64,000 nt of DNA from CAVVUF01 sp963751425 (GTDB lineage Bacteria > Chloroflexota > Anaerolineae > Anaerolineales > UBA4823), in NCBI GenBank assembly GCA_963751425.1, contig CAVVUF010000002.1, positions 1,302,001 to 1,366,000 on the forward strand, written 5' to 3'. Both the position numbers and the translations under genes were made by a program. Shown one piece after another: positions 10,337 to 21,882 of this stretch. Below the pieces are notes generated by a model. It was not told the origin of the DNA and did no database searches. It saw nothing but the letters and a program-made list of their open reading frames with translations. Every line of letters starts with the position of its first letter. Position 1 is the stretch's first letter.

Positions 10337-13300
10337 TTAGGGAACATCAACCCGCACAATGGTCGGGCTCGGCAAACCTGCCGCACCGCCGTAAACCACG
10401 GAACCCAGGTACTTGGTGCCGGCTGCAAGACCGCTGAAGGTCAGGCTGATTGCGCCAGTACCGCCGATGGTCGCCACTGCAGGAGCAGAGACTGCCATGT
10501 TGCCAGCCGAGGCTGAGTCAAGCAGCCAGGTATGGAGCTTGAACGGGGATGAACCTGCTACACCCCATCCCTGAACGACAACCGTGTAATTGCCGGCAGC
10601 CGGGCTGAGCAAGTTGACTTCTTCAGCGGAGGTGCCTGAGCCACTTGAACCGACGAGGGCACTAGCACTATTGAACACACACAGGTCCATGTCCGTGCCG
10701 GGATTGACATCGGCATCGAACAAGGAGAAGCGGGCGTAAGTGATGCCAGCGGGAACCACTACCGGGATCAACTGGGCATTCGGCGAAGTCAGCGAGCAGG
10801 CGCTGTCGGTTGGGTCATCGGCAACGGTGCCAGGGGTGACAACTGCTGGCACCAGGCCGCGTGGGGTGGCAGAGAAAGGCGCCAGTCGTAACCGAAGGTT
10901 ACATTGTAGCTGCCGGCTACTTGCGCCGGAGCGGCTAACGCCACAGGTCGCACAACCATGGGGATGCGCACATTATGCGAACCATCCGTCCAGGTTAGCT
11001 GCCCACCAGAATAGGCATTCAAGGTCGCGGTGGTGCGGGTGAATTTGACAGTGAAGGTTCCTGTCTTGCCTTTGTCGATCGTCAGCGAAGCCGGGAGGAT
11101 TTCAACCGTGAAACCAGCCATACCAGTGTTAGAAGCAGTGTAAGTGGCTGCCTTACTGCCCACATTGGTAACCTTGCGGGTAACCGTCTGAACACCTGCC
11201 AGGTCGCCGATGGCGATGGAGGCTACATTCAAATCGCTGGGATCAGTCGAGTAGCCCATGTCTTTAAGGGTATTGCAGGTGCTTTCACCAACACCAGTGG
11301 TCGTTCCGCACAGGAAGGCCAGCCAGTTATTCCAGGTAGCGTTGTAAACCAGGCCCGGATCAGCCGCTTTGTTGGGCTGAACGTGCCCTGCGCCCTGGCG
11401 GAAGATCACCAGCGGGTTGGTATTCGGGCCATCCAAGACATCGTAAGCGGAGGTCATCAGCGCCGACTTGATCATCATGGGGGTCCAATCGGGGTGCAGG
11501 TTCTTGAGCAGGGCTGCCAAACCGGCCACGTGCGGGCTGGACATGGAGGTACCGCTGTAGAGGTCGAACAAGCGCCCCGAATTTCCTGGAGGCGCCACGG
11601 CAGCCAGGATATCCTGTCCGGGAGCGATCACATCCGGCTTTAGCAGATCGCCGGCGCCAGCGCGCAGCGGTCCACGGGAGGAGAAGGAAGCGGTGAATGG
11701 GGCGCCCGCATTGTAAACGATGGTCGCCTGGTTGATGGTCGCCGTGGCGCCTGCGGTGGCCGCGTAAGCCTTGACAGCGGCGCGGTCAGTGGATTGCAGG
11801 TGAACGGTGGGGACGAAGTGGAAGTCAGCGTTGATCGAGTTGACCGAGGTGTTAATCAGGATCATACCCACACCACCCGCTTCCTGGACTGCCAGGCTCT
11901 TGTTGACACGCGCGGTGACGCCTCGATCGCATACCACGATCTTGCCGGTGACTTTGGCAGGATCTAAGACGGGCGTTCCGCCGTTATCTACAGCCGCGAA
12001 GCACAGGGCTAAGGCTGTCGGATCTGCGCCGGGCAAGCCAGCGGCAGTTGAGTCGATCAAGGGTGCTGGTCCGACGGGTGTTGCAACCGATGCGCCATAG
12101 TAGGTGACGCTGTTGCCCAGGGTGACAGAACCTTGGCCATCGCGGTTGTGCGTGCCAGCCGCTACGGTGGTCAGCCAGGGACCCGGGTGGGCGACGGTAG
12201 AGGTGGTGGGACCGCTGTTGCCTGCCGAAGCCGCCACGAACACGCCAGCATCTGCCGCATATAGGAAGGCAACTTCGACCGGGTCGAGGAAATTGGTTGT
12301 GGAACCGCTGATGGAGAAGTTGATCACATCCACACCGTCAGCGACCGCCTGGTCAATGGCGGCAACACTGTCTGAGCTGAAGCAGCTTCCACCTGTGGGA
12401 GTTTGCCAGCAGACTTTATAGGCTGCAATGCGAGCGCGAGGGGCAATACCACTGATGGTACCGAACACAGCCGCTGCACCTGTAGCCGGGACACCATTGT
12501 TGCCAGCTATGGTGGAGGCGGTGTGCGTGCCATGACCACCGAAATCGCGCGGCGAGTTGTACTCCCAGGGGAGCTGGGCGTCGATGCCGGCGTTGCCACC
12601 CCAACCAGCGTTGAAGTACTGGGCGCCAATGATCTTCTGGCTGCACATGGAGGCGTTGAATTCTTCGCCGGGAACACATCTACCGTGCCATCCAGGGATC
12701 TGCTGGTAATCCAGCTTGCCATCCTGTGTGCCGTTGCCGTTCAGGCCGGTGCGGTCGGTGAAGCTGGGGTGCTCAGGCCAGATGCCGCCGTCGACATCGC
12801 CGATGATGATATTCTCACCCGCTCTGCCCACGCCGCCGAGCTGCTCCCATAAGCCGCCAGGAGCATTTAATCCCAGGAAGGCGGGGGTAGAGGAGGTATC
12901 CAGGTAACCTAAAGAGTCTTCGGTTACCGAGACAACATCATCCTCCGTCTTCATGAAGGCGGCCTGCTCGGGGGTCAATTTCGCGGCAAAGCCATTGTAG
13001 CTATAAACATAACTATACAGCTTTTGACCGCCGCCAGCCGCCTGCAGGGCTTTGTCGTGTTTAGAGGTCAGGTAACCGGCGTAGCTGACGACTTTAGCCG
13101 AATATGGATCAATCTTCATACCCTTAGCGGGCTTGGTGGCCGCATAGCCTTTGACGCCGCCGGTGTAAGCGACGACTGGTTGATCGATCATTTGGACGAT
13201 ATAAACGCCGTTACCAGCTTTCTTGGCCTGGCCGTTGTTGACCTTGGCACCGTCTGGATTATCGGGTCCTTGCGCCAGGACGGTGAAGGTCGAGGATAGT

Positions 13301-13338
13301 AGAGCGATTAAGATGAGGATCGTAAAAAACTTTTTCAT
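10337..13338 (-). CDS. Secreted subtilisin-like serine protease (S8), one frameshift
   Basis: A signal peptide (MKKFFTILILIALLSSTFTV) and an I9-type propeptide precede the S8 catalytic domain. The triad is visible: D183 (GDVDGGIWPE), H269 (GGHGTHTAST) and S598 (SGTSMSSPHVAG). A PA insert lies between His and Ser (about 400-520), and an Fn3-like domain follows to about residue 820. The frame breaks near 10875. The continuation encodes a PPC/P-like beta domain with DMDLCVFNSA and NYTVVVQGWG, ending at 10337. The architecture matches vpr/cucumisin-like secreted subtilases. It is likely a degradative exoprotease, and the shift is probably a sequencing indel. AAGGAG precedes the ATG by about 11 nt. 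Confidence 0.88.
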
Positions 13339-13464
13339 TTCTTTAAAACTCCTTTGGTAGTGTATGGTTATATTGGTTGTACCCAGGAATGAACCAGAAT
13401 GAGAAATTAATGCGGATTGACCACCTCCTCTCCAATCGGAAATTCTTGGACAAGTTGAATGATA

Positions 13465-13524
13465 AAAAAAGAGCCTGAGACGCTTTAAATTACCGGAAAT
13501 GGGCTTCCGGATCGTCTCATGCTC
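13465..13524 (-). terminator. Nested hairpin with U-run upstream of the protease
   Basis: On the minus strand an outer stem (GAGCATGAGACG with CGTCTCAGGCTC, one mismatch) encloses an inner perfect CCGGAA/TTCCGG hairpin and ends in seven T. It lies about 130 bp before the protease start and about 230 bp past the nuclease stop, so it either ends nuclease transcription or acts as a leader attenuator for the protease. Confidence 0.65.
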
Positions 13525-13705
13525 TTGTGATCGATGGCCTCAATGACAACTGAATTTCATGCATAAAGAATAAGACCGTCCAAGATGACTTTATTATACC
13601 TTAACCTTGCATTTTTGTTAGGTTGCCGCAGCAAAAAAAGGCGACATTTATGATAATAACGATCAAAGATGCTCTAAAGTGTCGGAGGGGGTTCATTTAC
13701 TTATT

Positions 13706-13742
13706 CCAGATCCTAAGGGTCATTAAGACTCTTAGGATCTGG
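13706..13742 (-). terminator. 12-bp perfect hairpin after the nuclease gene
   Basis: CCAGATCCTAAG at 13706-13717 is exactly complementary to CTTAGGATCTGG at 13731-13742, with a 13-nt loop, just past the nuclease stop. No U-run follows on either strand, so it may be a hairpin-only terminator or an mRNA 3' end stabiliser. Confidence 0.5.
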
Positions 13743-13752
13743 TAAACGAACC

Positions 13753-16700
13753 TTATTTCTTGATTGAAATGCTGCCGCCTCCTAGAGCCTGCTGCGGTCC
13801 ATTATCATAAACGATATGCTCTCCGGTCGTATCTTCATACCAGATCTTGATACGGAAAGTATCTGGACTGCCATCTGCTGCAGAAAGTATGAACATGAAG
13901 CTGCCTTCGCCGTTGATCGTGCCTGTTCCCTTGAACTGCGCTTTGGAACCCGCTACGACCAACCACTCATAGCTGGTGGAATTGAAGTTCAGATTTCCGG
14001 CATGGAATTGGAATTGAGTGTTGCCATCGGGGGCGGTGGCGCCCTTCTTATACTTTGCCACAAAGCCGAAGGTTGCCTTACCCGTCAGGGATGGGTCGAC
14101 TAGATATGCACCGGCAGGCGAGTTGATCCAGCCACCGCCAGTCACGAATCCGCCGTTGGGATCGTATACGACGACAAATTCATAAATGGCTTGATCGGTG
14201 TTGCCAAAACCATCGTTCACAGTGACCGTGATCCTATAGACACCGGGAATGAAATAAGTTTGCGATCCGGTAATCGTGCCTGAGCCATTGGCCTCGGTGA
14301 CTGTTCCGGTTGAAGTATTCGCATCGCCCCAATCCCAGGCTGCCGTGTGGGTATCGAGTTTATCCGGGTCGGTAAAGGGGACACTCGCGTTGACAGTTGT
14401 GCCAACAGGAACCAGGTTGGAAGACACGGTGATGTCGCCCAATTCGGGTGGATAGTTGACCGGGTTCAACCCAACCACAACCGGGTCGTGGTCCGATGTG
14501 CGGTACGCATTTGGTTCGTAGAGCGCATCTTGTGCAGCAGGCTTGAAGGAGGTGTCATAATCCAGCACGTCTGGCTCGTCAGAATTGATGTGCCAATCTG
14601 CTGCGCCGGTCACTTGTTCCAATAGGCTTACATTCGCCAGGGCATGGTCGAGATAACCAGCCTGCCCATCGAAGGTGTAGGAGTAGGCATAGGATCCTTG
14701 GAACTGAGAGATCAGGTTGGTGAAATCGTCGCTCGTACCGGCGGTGTCATCAGAACCAGCTTTTATCTCAGTGATCGTATCTTCCCGAGCATAGGAGTTC
14801 AAGTCACCCATGATCAGGAAGTCGGGGTCGCCGCTGCCCGTCGGGTCGGTGGCAAGCCAGTCGACCAGGGCTTCTGCCGCAGCGCGGCGGGTCTGGCTGC
14901 AGTTGCCCTGACCATCACCCAGATCGGGGTCGCCGATATCGAGGCAGTCAGAGCCTTTGGATTTGAAGTGATTGACCACTACTGTAAAACGTGCCCCGGT
15001 GGCATTGACTATAAAAGTCTGCGCCAGCGACGGGCGGCTCTTGGTGTCGAGGAAGCGCGGGTCGACCGCTGATGTGAGCAGTTTGAAATCGCCGAGAGGG
15101 GTAACAACGGCTGGGCGGTAGATCATGCCGACTTTAATCGCATCGGTGCCGATGGTGCCGGTGGCAATGTAAGCGTAGCCCGGCAAACCAGACACGATGC
15201 TGGCCAACGGCTCAACGCCGGTGGAGTTCTCAAGTTCGTTCAGGCCGATGATGTCGGCATTCAAGCCGGATAGCGCTTGCAGGAGTTTATCGCGCTGGCG
15301 GGTGAATTCGGTAGCCTGGTCGCTGTCCCAACCGCGGCATTCCACGTTATTGAGCGGACCGCATTTATTATCCAGCACACCCGATGGGTAATCGGCAGTG
15401 ACGAAGAAGTTGAGCGTGTTCATCGCCGCTACGCGGACGGTACCGCCCACTGGTTCGGGGGAAGCCAGGCGCGGGTTTGCGGCGGTGTAATCTGCTGGTC
15501 CAGTCGGGACGAGGCGATAGAGGCTGAAGTCGTAGCCGAGCACACCGATCGCGTTCGTGACCGTATCGCCGCCGCGGAAGAGGTTGCTGAGCGAGAACGG
15601 AAGTCCGTTCGGGTGCCGAAGCGTTGGTGGGTTTTGTGCGCTCTGTGCATCGTCCAGCGTGATGCGGCTGAGGGCATTGGCGGCGGTACGGGCATTCGCC
15701 GCCGCGCCGGGTTCGTCAATGGCTGTCCCAGTGAAGGGACGGGTCTCGCCAGCCAGCGGCTGGGCCAGCACGATTTCACCAAAACGGTCGTAGTTGAAGT
15801 ATTCCGCGATGACCAGAGACTGCGGGAAGCGTACCAGCATGCCCTCGTAGCGTTCAAAATCATTAAGGTTGTTCAGGGGCAGGGTTACATCGGTCGGCAT
15901 GACCAAACCGGTGCCGCACTGCACGATATTCGCGGCAGGTACTGCGGCGGTGTTGCTGTTCGAGCCGTTGAGCGTGGTCTGATTGAAGCGCTCGCGGGCA
16001 AAGCCAGTCACGCGCACCACTTGTCCCACACTGACCAGGTTGGATGAGCCGGTGAATACAAAGATGCCATCCGAAGTGGCTGGATCGCCATCGCCGGTCA
16101 AATCTTGAATGTAGAAGCCAGAGGCGGCGGCTGTCCCTTCAAAATCACCGACCACAACGCCTTTGGTGGAGACGTTGCCAGTAACGGCAGCAGAAAGCCC
16201 GGGTCCTTGAATGGAATAGGTAGGAGTGTAGTCGGAACAAATATCGTAAGCTGTGAAGCCAACGATAAAATTGAAAACCATGTTGTCCGGCGGGTCGTTT
16301 CCATCCTGATCGCTGACCTGGTTTGCCAGCACGGTCAGTGTACAGGTTTCGCCGTTAACAAGCGTGACACCAGGGTCGAGGGTAAAGGTGGTCGGTCCAC
16401 CGCTGAAGGCTGTTGTCAACATGTTCCACTTGTGGAACAAGCTAATGAAAACCAGGAGCTGAGGTCACGTTGACCGGCTCACTAAATGTGACTGTAAGGT
16501 TAGACCCAACCGGGAAGTTTGTAGCACCGTTGACAGGGAAGGTGCTGGCAACCTCGGGGGCGGCATCGGCAACATCGTCATTGAGGATGGTTCCGGTCCC
16601 CTGCGCATCAACAACCGCAGCGCCGGTCACATTGGTGACGTTGACGAAGAAGGTCTCATCCGCTTCGCTGACGATATCACCATTGACCAGAACGCTGAAA

Positions 16701-17656
16701 GCGTAGCTGGAACTCCCAGCAGGGATGGTTTGACCCGTCAATGAAATGGCTGTGAAGTCACTGGGCGAAATGGCAGTATCATCTTGCGTGGCAACGTCAA
16801 ATGTCACGCCACCCGCACCCGCTGGGGAAGAGAGATTCACAGCGAAATCGAAGGACGTGGTGCCGGCATTGCCTTCGGTGGCAGAGACATCTGTGATGGT
16901 TAGGTCGGGCAGGACAGCGCTGGTGTTGGGCGTGATCGAAAAATTATCCACTGCCAGGCCATCATCAGATGAGCTGATATCAGAATCTAACCAGCGGATC
17001 CAGAAGGAGGCGCCATTTGGAATGCTTAAGCCCGTGATTGAAACACTAATCGCTGTCTGGTTTCCCGCTGAATTACCGTTCAATGCGCCCGCAGTTGCGT
17101 TAATATTGGGGCTGTTGAAATCGAGGCTGTTGTAGTCCACCCAGGTGCCGGTCGTGAGGCTGGTCGCATTCGTGCTGAGCTGAAAGTCGAGCCGGTCAGC
17201 GGCATTGCGGTTTGTTGCGCCCGCCCGCCACATCTCACCGGTATAGGAAACATAAATCGAGGTTACATTGCCGCCAGTGTTGTTCGTGAATTGGGCACCG
17301 ATGGTAGGATTTAATGTACCACTCAACAAACCACCGAAGGCGCGCTCCGTGGTGGAGGTAGCGCCAAAGCTATAGGCATCCCCAGTATTATCAGAGCCGG
17401 TGCCCGCAGCATACTGCCCATTGTTTCTTGTGCTGGACCCTGCCTCATTCAAATACCAGCCGTTGATGGTGGGGTTATTCGTTGTCCCTGAATTAGCTAG
17501 AGTATCAAAGTTTTGAGTATATGCACTTCCCAGGGTAATCAGATTAACCGATCCAGAGCCACCCCCAGCCGCCTGTGCGCTCTGGATCGGCACAGCCATC
17601 AGGATTAAGGCCAGGATGGTGAGTACTGAAAACACTTTAAAACCAAATTGATTCAT
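13753..17656 (-). CDS. Secreted ExeM/NucH-like nuclease with Calx-beta and PKD domains, one frameshift
   Basis: A signal peptide ending AQAA is followed by a beta-rich N-terminal domain, a Calx-beta domain (SATEGNAGTTSFDF to GTILNDD) and a bacterial Ig-like segment. The frame breaks near 16441 and resumes with GGPTTFTLDPGVTLVNGETC, a continuous Ig-like strand pattern. Next come an OB-like domain (DGIFVFTGSSNLVSVGQVV) and an endonuclease/exonuclease/phosphatase domain with its metal and catalytic motifs: NADIIGLNELENS, LIMGDLNSY and RTSDHDPVVV. A PKD domain and a tail starting GGGWINSPAGAY close the protein. This order matches extracellular DNases of the ExeM/NucH group, which recycle extracellular DNA or remodel biofilm. 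The break is probably an indel. Confidence 0.85.
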
Positions 17657-17890
17657 ACGATTCTCCTTTGGATGAACTGTGAATTGAGATAAGTGCTGTC
17701 AAATGAATGTAGATGTGGAATGGATTGCCTGGTTGTTTGTCTCACTCCTTTCCCGGCTGGATGTGATCTCTGGGTGAGGCTTTCCGCATTTGTACTCCGA
17801 AAAATGATATTATTGATCACATACGTCCGTATTATATCATTCGTCTTAATAATTTTCTAGATCAGGGGGGTGTGTTCAACTTCTCTGTGT

Positions 17891-19408
17891 TTATTTTAGC
17901 AGATTTTTCTCCATCCAATCCTCCCCCAGGTAGACCAGCATCTCCGCCTCCTGCGACAAGTCCAGGCTGATATAGATTTCGCTGGGCGAGACCTGCAGGA
18001 GGTCGATCAGGGAGCGCAGGGTGTAGGGGTTGCTGGCCAGGTCGACCAGGCGCGTCAGCGGGCGGGTCTCCTGGCCTTCGACAGTTTCGATCACGTCCAG
18101 GCCCTGCGCCTTCAGGTACTCCGCTGTCTTCTTACCCAGGTTTGCGTCGCCGGTCTGGTTGATGAGCTGAATGCGCACCAACTCCCCCGCCACCAGCTCC
18201 GAGGGGAGCATGCTCCCCTGACCTGGGACGGAGGAGGTGAAGATTTTATCACGCAGTTGTTGGATGCGCTCTGGGATCGGGATATAGATCGACTCTCCCT
18301 CTGGCGAGGTGGCGTTGGTCACAGCGTCATTCCCGATCTGGAGCTGCTGGATGTCCTCCGCAGGGATTTCCTGGGCCAGCCAGGCGAGCTGGATGATTTG
18401 GCGCAGGGTCAGGTTAGTCTGGATGCCGGTACTGAATTTCTGATACAGTGCCGGGGCTCTGGCGACTAGGCGTGCCAGGCTGCCCGGATGCAGAGCTTTC
18501 TCGCGTACCGCCAAGATCACCTGCTGCTGGCGCTCACTGCGGTCGAAGTCGTCATTAGCGGTGTAGCGGTTGCGGGCATAGGCCAGGGCGGTGGCACCGT
18601 CCAGGGTCTGCCTGCCCGGCTCGAGCATGACGGTGTTGCCCGGGCCGGTGGGGTCGACTTTGATTTGGGAGGGGATATCGAGCTCGATCCCACCCAGCTC
18701 GTCGATGAATTCTTGGAAGGCTTTGAAATCCACGCGGGCATAGTAGTTTACTGGCACCCCTAACAGCCCTTCCACGGTGCGCATAGCCAAGCCCGGGCCG
18801 CCGCCAGGCACCTGGTAAATCTCGCCGAAGCGGTGGGCGGTGTTGATCTTGTACTCGCCTTCAAAGCCCGGTAGGCTGACCCACAGGTCGCGCGGGATGG
18901 AGAGCATCCCGGCCGTTTTGCCCACCGGATCGACGGTCAGCAGGATCATGGTATCGGAGCGCGGCGGCCCGACCCGGTCGGTAAACTCCCAATCGGCATA
19001 ATCTAAGCCCAGCAGCAAGAGCGTGACCCGGCCTTTGCCATCCCAGGGATCGGGCTGGGGTAGGACGACAGTGGGGTCCGGGGTGGGTGGAGTGTCTCCG
19101 GGGGCGGTGGGGGAGGGTGTGGTCACTGCCTGGGTGGGCGGGAGGATGACCACCAGTGTGGCGGTGGGGATGGGCAGGAGGGAGATGGGAGTGTTATCTG
19201 GAACGACTGCTTGAGGATTTCCACGGCAGGAGGCTGCCAGCAGCGCCGGGCAGGCCAGGGAAAACGAGAGCAGCAGCCAGAAGAATCGGGTTCGTTTTTG
19301 GAAGTGGGGGTCAGGCAGGTGTGTGGGATTTGGATGGTTCAAGGAAAAATCCTTGGATATTCGATTGGTCCGGTCGAATGCCCTGTTCATTATAACAGGG
19401 GTATCCAA
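17891..19408 (-). CDS. LytR-CpsA-Psr (LCP) family protein with LytR_C domain
   Basis: 505 residues. A hydrophobic segment near residues 43-62 (FFWLLLSFSLACPALLAASC) anchors the protein and could be a lipobox. A Pro/Thr linker is followed by the LCP domain (about 125-345), with LLLLGLDYADWEFTDR, RSDTMILLTVDP, MLSIPRDLWVSLPG, GGIELDIPSQ and YARNRYTANDDFDRSERQQQ, including the Arg/Asp residues that bind polyprenyl pyrophosphate. A LytR_C domain (about 405-495) ends it. LCP enzymes attach glycopolymers to the cell wall. Two upstream genes on the same strand, a DUF2723 transferase and a small membrane protein, are tightly packed with it. The real start may be the second Met at residue 7. Confidence 0.87.
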   Translation of the reverse strand: MDTPVIMNRAFDRTNRISKDFSLNHPNPTHLPDPHFQKRTRFFWLLLSFSLACPALLAASCRGNPQAVVPDNTPISLLPIPTATLVVILPPTQAVTTPSPTAPGDTPPTPDPTVVLPQPDPWDGKGRVTLLLLGLDYADWEFTDRVGPPRSDTMILLTVDPVGKTAGMLSIPRDLWVSLPGFEGEYKINTAHRFGEIYQVPGGGPGLAMRTVEGLLGVPVNYYARVDFKAFQEFIDELGGIELDIPSQIKVDPTGPGNTVMLEPGRQTLDGATALAYARNRYTANDDFDRSERQQQVILAVREKALHPGSLARLVARAPALYQKFSTGIQTNLTLRQIIQLAWLAQEIPAEDIQQLQIGNDAVTNATSPEGESIYIPIPERIQQLRDKIFTSSVPGQGSMLPSELVAGELVRIQLINQTGDANLGKKTAEYLKAQGLDVIETVEGQETRPLTRLVDLASNPYTLRSLIDLLQVSPSEIYISLDLSQEAEMLVYLGEDWMEKNLLK

Positions 19409-19410
19409 CC

Positions 19411-21021
19411 TTATTTCAAGGTCATCCGAAACAAATCCGTTCCCTCGCTTGCTGCAAAATTGAAAGTCTCCTCAAGATAAGGATAGACGCGGTCCGAATA
19501 AACCGGGCGGCCATTCAACAGTTCTTGTTTGATTTCTTCGATCAACGAGTTTGCCAGCCGCTGATCGTCCCGGTTGATACAATTTTCCAGAAAACGGATC
19601 GCGGTGTTGTCATATTCGACCGCGGCAACATATGCGCTGGCGTAGAGCGTCCTCCATTCCAGGAGTAATACGGCCTCCTCTTCGACCTGGCTGAGGCGCT
19701 GCTCCGCAAGCTGCTGAGGCTCTTGCAGGTTATAGATCGGGTAGGTGTTCTCGTCATCAAAAAAAGTAGCCGCGCCGGCCTGGAGCGCTTGCCAGCGTGT
19801 ATTCCAGTAGGGTGCCACCAACACCCAGAGGATCAAAAGGCAAGCTGCCAGGATAAGGAGTGAGGCTGCTGTTTTTGATCTGTTTCGGGTAGATTGGCGC
19901 AGCCATTCTAACAGCGTGCCGGTTCCAACGCCTGCCGCGATGGCAATCAGAAGATAGGTGGCGGGATAAAAAACAAACTTGCCCGGTCCCTCATAGTTTA
20001 GGATCAGGAACAGAAGAACAGCGCCGTAAATGAGCAAGAAACTCCCCCAGCGTGGACGCCGTCGTAATACCGCCAGGATTCCCAACAAAGCCAATAAGAC
20101 AACCCACACGCTCAGGTCGTACCGCAAAGCCCATTTGACATAATTCTTGAGCTGGCCGATCATAAACAGAAGATTCCCGGAGAACATCGATTTCTGCCAC
20201 TGCCGGCTGAACGCGGTTGCCAAAAACCGCTCGAAGGGGGAGTCCAAATCCGCCAGGGTCAGTCCAAAGGCTGAGCGGGATGGAAGGAGGGTGACATTGA
20301 GATAGCTGTTCGGTGGATTGATCGAATCCAGGAGGATGAAAGCCAGGAAGAAAATCAGCGCCCCCGTCACAGCACCAGCGCTCGCCCAAAGGATCGAGCG
20401 CAGCCAAGTAGGCGCAGATACCCGTAAAGCAGCCAGGTTCCAGAAGACAAAGATCACGATGGCAGGGATCATGATCAGCAACGTAATGTGCACCCCCAAA
20501 CCGACCAGAAGGCAGGCCAGGAATAAAACCTGCCCTCGCCGGGCAGGGTCGCCATGCCAGCGCCATACCAGCAGCATGGTCAGCACAATCAAGAATGTGG
20601 TCGGGGTATAGACTTCGGCGATGATTGCCTGTGACCAAAAGGTATATCCGATCCCCAGGATCAGACTCCCCAACACGGCTCCGATATAGCTGCGCGTTTG
20701 CTGCCTGACCAATAAAGCGACTCCCACCAAAGTTAACGCGGCGCAAAGAGCTGAGACGAAATTAACCCGCCAGGCGATGTTTTGAATGGGTAAGAAAGTG
20801 AACAGTTTCGCCAGCAGGATATAGATGGGGTAGCCTGAGGGATGGGTTACCCCCAGGGAATAAGCCATGCTCTGGAATTCGGCACTGTCAGAATATAGGA
20901 CGCCAGGGGCTAGGGTGCGTACATACACTGCCAGCGCGCAGCCTCCCACACCTAGAGCCAGGAGTAGATCACCCCAGTTTCCAGGAAGGGATTTGGATGG
21001 GCGTGCGACGATTTGCGTCAT
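19411..21021 (-). CDS. DUF2723 membrane protein (putative glycosyltransferase)
   Basis: 536 residues from the ATG at 21021, which overlaps the upstream stop as ATGA, so translation is coupled. The N-terminus has the DUF2723 signature: VRTLAPGVLYSDSAEFQSMA and GVTHPSGYPIYILLAKLFTF, with an acidic residue in the first loop as in GT-C enzymes such as protein O-mannosyltransferases. About 10-11 membrane spans fill residues 15-410, and a soluble tail of about 120 residues follows. By family it would move a sugar from a lipid carrier to a surface protein or polymer. The adjacent LCP gene supports a role in envelope glycans. Confidence 0.82.
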   Translation of the reverse strand: MTQIVARPSKSLPGNWGDLLLALGVGGCALAVYVRTLAPGVLYSDSAEFQSMAYSLGVTHPSGYPIYILLAKLFTFLPIQNIAWRVNFVSALCAALTLVGVALLVRQQTRSYIGAVLGSLILGIGYTFWSQAIIAEVYTPTTFLIVLTMLLVWRWHGDPARRGQVLFLACLLVGLGVHITLLIMIPAIVIFVFWNLAALRVSAPTWLRSILWASAGAVTGALIFFLAFILLDSINPPNSYLNVTLLPSRSAFGLTLADLDSPFERFLATAFSRQWQKSMFSGNLLFMIGQLKNYVKWALRYDLSVWVVLLALLGILAVLRRRPRWGSFLLIYGAVLLFLILNYEGPGKFVFYPATYLLIAIAAGVGTGTLLEWLRQSTRNRSKTAASLLILAACLLILWVLVAPYWNTRWQALQAGAATFFDDENTYPIYNLQEPQQLAEQRLSQVEEEAVLLLEWRTLYASAYVAAVEYDNTAIRFLENCINRDDQRLANSLIEEIKQELLNGRPVYSDRVYPYLEETFNFAASEGTDLFRMTLK

Positions 21022-21596
21022 GCTGGATTGTTTTTCCCCAATCTTCGTTTTCCCCACTTCCATAAGCCTGCCAGGATTCCGATGACCAGCAGCCCGAAGC
21101 TCAAGCCAATGAAGCTCCATTTCAGCAGGGTGAAAACGGGAGCCAGGGCGGAAATGAGAGGCATTGGATTTGGGTAGCGCAGCATTACGAGGGAGGCGCT
21201 AATGTTTTCCAGGTAATCGCAGAGCATGCCCAGGAGCGGGACGAGGTTGGCAAGCTGCCAGCGGCTGGAGGCTGGAAAGCTCTTCCCAAAGACCCAGCTG
21301 ACCGAGGTAGCCAGGAAGAAGGCGTAGACGATAGGGAAGACCAGGTCAAAGGTGAACCTGGCTCGCACGTAGGCCTGGCGTCCCTGCTCACCGTAGGCCT
21401 CGGCCATCCTGGCTAGGTCAGCGGGAGAGTAGAAGAAGGAGGTATCGGGAGAACCGGCCTCCCCCGAGATCTGTATCGCCTTCTGCGACTGGCCTGGCAG
21501 CACCAGGGCTGTGAAAAGCAGGAAGATGAGCAGCCCAACGAGTGCTACCCAGCCCTTTGAAACTCTGCGCAGCCAAGAAGAAAGTCTCATCAACAT
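21018..21596 (-). CDS. Membrane protein of unknown family
   Basis: 192 residues from the ATG at 21596, chosen because GGAGG lies 5 nt before it; an earlier in-frame ATG at 21647 lacks a ribosome site. Four hydrophobic segments are visible: WVALVGLLIFLLFTALVL, LVFPIVYAFFLATSVSWVFG, ANLVPLLGMLCDYLENISA, and a final FIGLSFGLLVIGILAGLWKW followed by a basic tail. A periplasmic loop contains DTSFFYSPADLARMAEAYGE. I do not recognise the family. The stop overlaps the DUF2723 start, so the two proteins are probably made together. Confidence 0.7.
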   Translation of the reverse strand: MLMRLSSWLRRVSKGWVALVGLLIFLLFTALVLPGQSQKAIQISGEAGSPDTSFFYSPADLARMAEAYGEQGRQAYVRARFTFDLVFPIVYAFFLATSVSWVFGKSFPASSRWQLANLVPLLGMLCDYLENISASLVMLRYPNPMPLISALAPVFTLLKWSFIGLSFGLLVIGILAGLWKWGKRRLGKNNPA

Positions 21597-21817
21597 ATCT
21601 GCCTCCAAATCTTGAGGCATTATAGCCTGCGCGTATGGCAGGGTCAAGCAGCCCCTTTTATTCCCGCCGGTTCCACAGGCCTGGCAGGCTTTCTTGCGTG
21701 CAAGATTTAGTGAAAATGGGGGGGATATTCGTAAGGGAGGGATGGTGATAAATTCGACCGTAAATTAATATCCGCTCCTTAGAATGGAAAATTGATGAGA
21801 AATAATGGAAATAACCC

Positions 21818-21846
21818 TTGACAAAATGTAAAGCACACTTTACACT
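21818..21846 (+). promoter_or_regulatory. Consensus promoter overlapped by an 18-bp palindrome
   Basis: TTGACA at 21818 and TACACT at 21841 are 17 bp apart. The palindrome TGTAAAG-CACA-CTTTACA (21827-21844) fills the spacer and enters the -10. A repressor bound there would exclude RNA polymerase. The XRE protein encoded at the end of this operon is the obvious candidate. Confidence 0.7.
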
Positions 21847-21882
21847 TAGTCAAGTATTCGATACAGAATACAGGAGGTGACG

